Source of the DNA: a virus | Length of the DNA stretch: 23,383 bases | Direction: 5' to 3' (one strand) | IMG/VR virus record: IMGVR_UViG_3300035698_014762 | Span: 1 to 23,383 of that record | Shown here: positions 22,519 to 23,383 of the stretch, one piece after another | Layout: each line of letters opens with the position of its first letter | Numbering within the stretch: the first letter of the stretch is position 1 | Position numbers and translations under genes: made by a program | The notes under the pieces: model-generated | What the model was told of the DNA's origin: nothing | The model's input: only the letters and a program-made list of their open reading frames with translations | Database searches by the model: none

Positions 22519-23376
22519 ATGTTAAGCATAATTATACCAGCAAGAACTGAAAAATTTCTTAATAAAACAATTTACGATTTATTAGAGAAAGCGACTGGAG
22601 AAATAGAAATCATTGCTGTTCTTGATGGTTATGGAGACACTCCATATGAAAAAGTAAAAGATCCTAGAGTCAAATATATATCTTTTCCTTTACCAGTTAA
22701 TTTAGAAAGAAGAAAAAGACAAGCTGTTAACGCAGGAGTATCTATATCTCATGGTGAATATGTTATGTGGATCGATGCTCATTGTGTAATAGGAAAAGGT
22801 TACGACGAAATATTAGCCAGAGACTGTAAGGACGATTGGGTAATGGTGCCTAGAAGATATAAAATGGATTACACGAAATGGGACAGAAAGATTGAAGAAG
22901 ACAGACCACCTATTGATTATGTATATCCTATGTGGCAATACTTAAAAAAGAAAAATAGAATAGCAGGATATAAATGGGACTTAAAGTCAATAGCAAATAA
23001 AGACATAATGATAGACGATATAATGATTACTCAAGGCTCACTTATATTCACAACTCGTAAATGGTTCGATAAAATGAAATTCATGAAGCTAGAAGGATAC
23101 ACAGGATGGGGACAAGAAGGAGAAGAAGTATGTATGGAGACTATTAAAGCTGGTGGAAGAGCAGTAGTAAATAAAAATACTTGGTATGCTCATCTACATA
23201 AAGGACAAATGCATGGACGTATGTATAAATGGACGACAGTTGAACCTAGTTATGCGTATTCATACAATTATTGGGTACATGAGAATAAAGAATTCTTTAT
23301 AAAATTAATAGAAGATAATCTTCCAATACCGAACTTCCATAGCGATTGGAAACAAAAATTATATGACAAAAAATAA
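22519..23376 (+). CDS. GT2 glycosyltransferase with DxH motif (ppGalNAcT-like layout)
   Basis: This 285-residue GT2/GT27-like enzyme has LSIIIPARTEKFLNKTIYDL (2-21), IIAVLDGYGD (31-40) and the metal-site strand YVMWIDAHCVIGKGY (81-95), with Asp86-x-His88 in place of Asp-x-Asp. A later YTGWGQEGEEVCMETIKAGG segment and KNTWYAHLHKGQ follow. An Asp-x-His site together with a downstream W-G-x-E segment is the layout of polypeptide GalNAc-transferases (GT27), which glycosylate Ser or Thr in proteins. Bacterial GT2 enzymes with other acceptors also have it. This is the strongest hint here that the glycan is put on protein, but it remains a hint. It is complete, ending at TAA 23374-23376, close to the right edge. 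Confidence 0.82.
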   Translation: MLSIIIPARTEKFLNKTIYDLLEKATGEIEIIAVLDGYGDTPYEKVKDPRVKYISFPLPVNLERRKRQAVNAGVSISHGEYVMWIDAHCVIGKGYDEILARDCKDDWVMVPRRYKMDYTKWDRKIEEDRPPIDYVYPMWQYLKKKNRIAGYKWDLKSIANKDIMIDDIMITQGSLIFTTRKWFDKMKFMKLEGYTGWGQEGEEVCMETIKAGGRAVVNKNTWYAHLHKGQMHGRMYKWTTVEPSYAYSYNYWVHENKEFFIKLIEDNLPIPNFHSDWKQKLYDKK

Positions 23377-23383
23377 AATAGGA

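Noticed and set aside
7408-23376. Bacterial surface-polysaccharide locus rather than phage
   Set aside because: The genes continue directly from a portal-protease-cement-capsid block and contain further virion-type genes, and no membrane export or polymerisation genes are present.
1-23383. tRNA genes, CRISPR arrays, insertion sequences, integrase or attachment sites
   Set aside because: I looked for cloverleaf-like stems, regularly spaced repeats and recombinase or transposase motifs and found none beyond the homing endonuclease.

Overview
The window is part of a tailed-phage (Caudoviricetes) genome, AT-rich, with every supported gene on the + strand and very little non-coding DNA. The head genes point to a Mu-like head. 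They are a DUF935-type portal (1578-3068), a prohead protease/scaffold polyprotein (3176-5908), a DUF2190-type capsid cement protein (5927-6337) and a Mu gpT-type major capsid protein (6347-7285). A partial unknown gene and a GT-A enzyme resembling the TET-associated glycosyltransferases (TAGT/GREB1) of phages lie upstream. Terminase, head-tail connector and tail genes are not in the window.

From 7408 to 23376 the structural operon is dominated by sugar genes. I count about eleven glycosyltransferases, two SDR-type nucleotide-sugar epimerase/dehydratases, a non-hydrolysing UDP-GlcNAc 2-epimerase, a NodB-type deacetylase and two small SAM methyltransferases. Three short virion-type proteins (8057-8317, 20377-20586, 20583-21068) are set among them. 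No gene encodes membrane segments, so a flippase, polymerase or membrane-bound initiating transferase is missing here. My inference is that the cassette builds and modifies glycan in the cytoplasm on an acceptor such as a virion protein (or DNA, for the first enzyme), rather than making a Wzx/Wzy-type surface polysaccharide. One homing endonuclease has entered the cassette (9828-10583) and carries a near copy of the first eight codons of the neighbouring glycosyltransferase.

Translation signals are unusual. None of the starts has a Shine-Dalgarno sequence; A-rich tracts precede most of them. The clearest promoter (3137-3165) would begin transcription only about 4-6 bases before the protease ATG, giving a nearly leaderless mRNA. 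TGA stops occur only in ATGA stop/start overlaps, apart from one in-frame TGA that divides the CgeB-like glycosyltransferase at 8479-9450. The host cannot be named. Lack of Shine-Dalgarno sites and A-rich leaders suggest Bacteroidota or some Patescibacteria, but the sigma70-like promoter fits Bacteroidota poorly.

The best candidates for new biology are the capsid-linked glycan cassette, the protease polyprotein with two tandem S78-like folds, the start-copying homing endonuclease, the single in-frame UGA, and a pseudoknot-capable RNA element just after the capsid gene.
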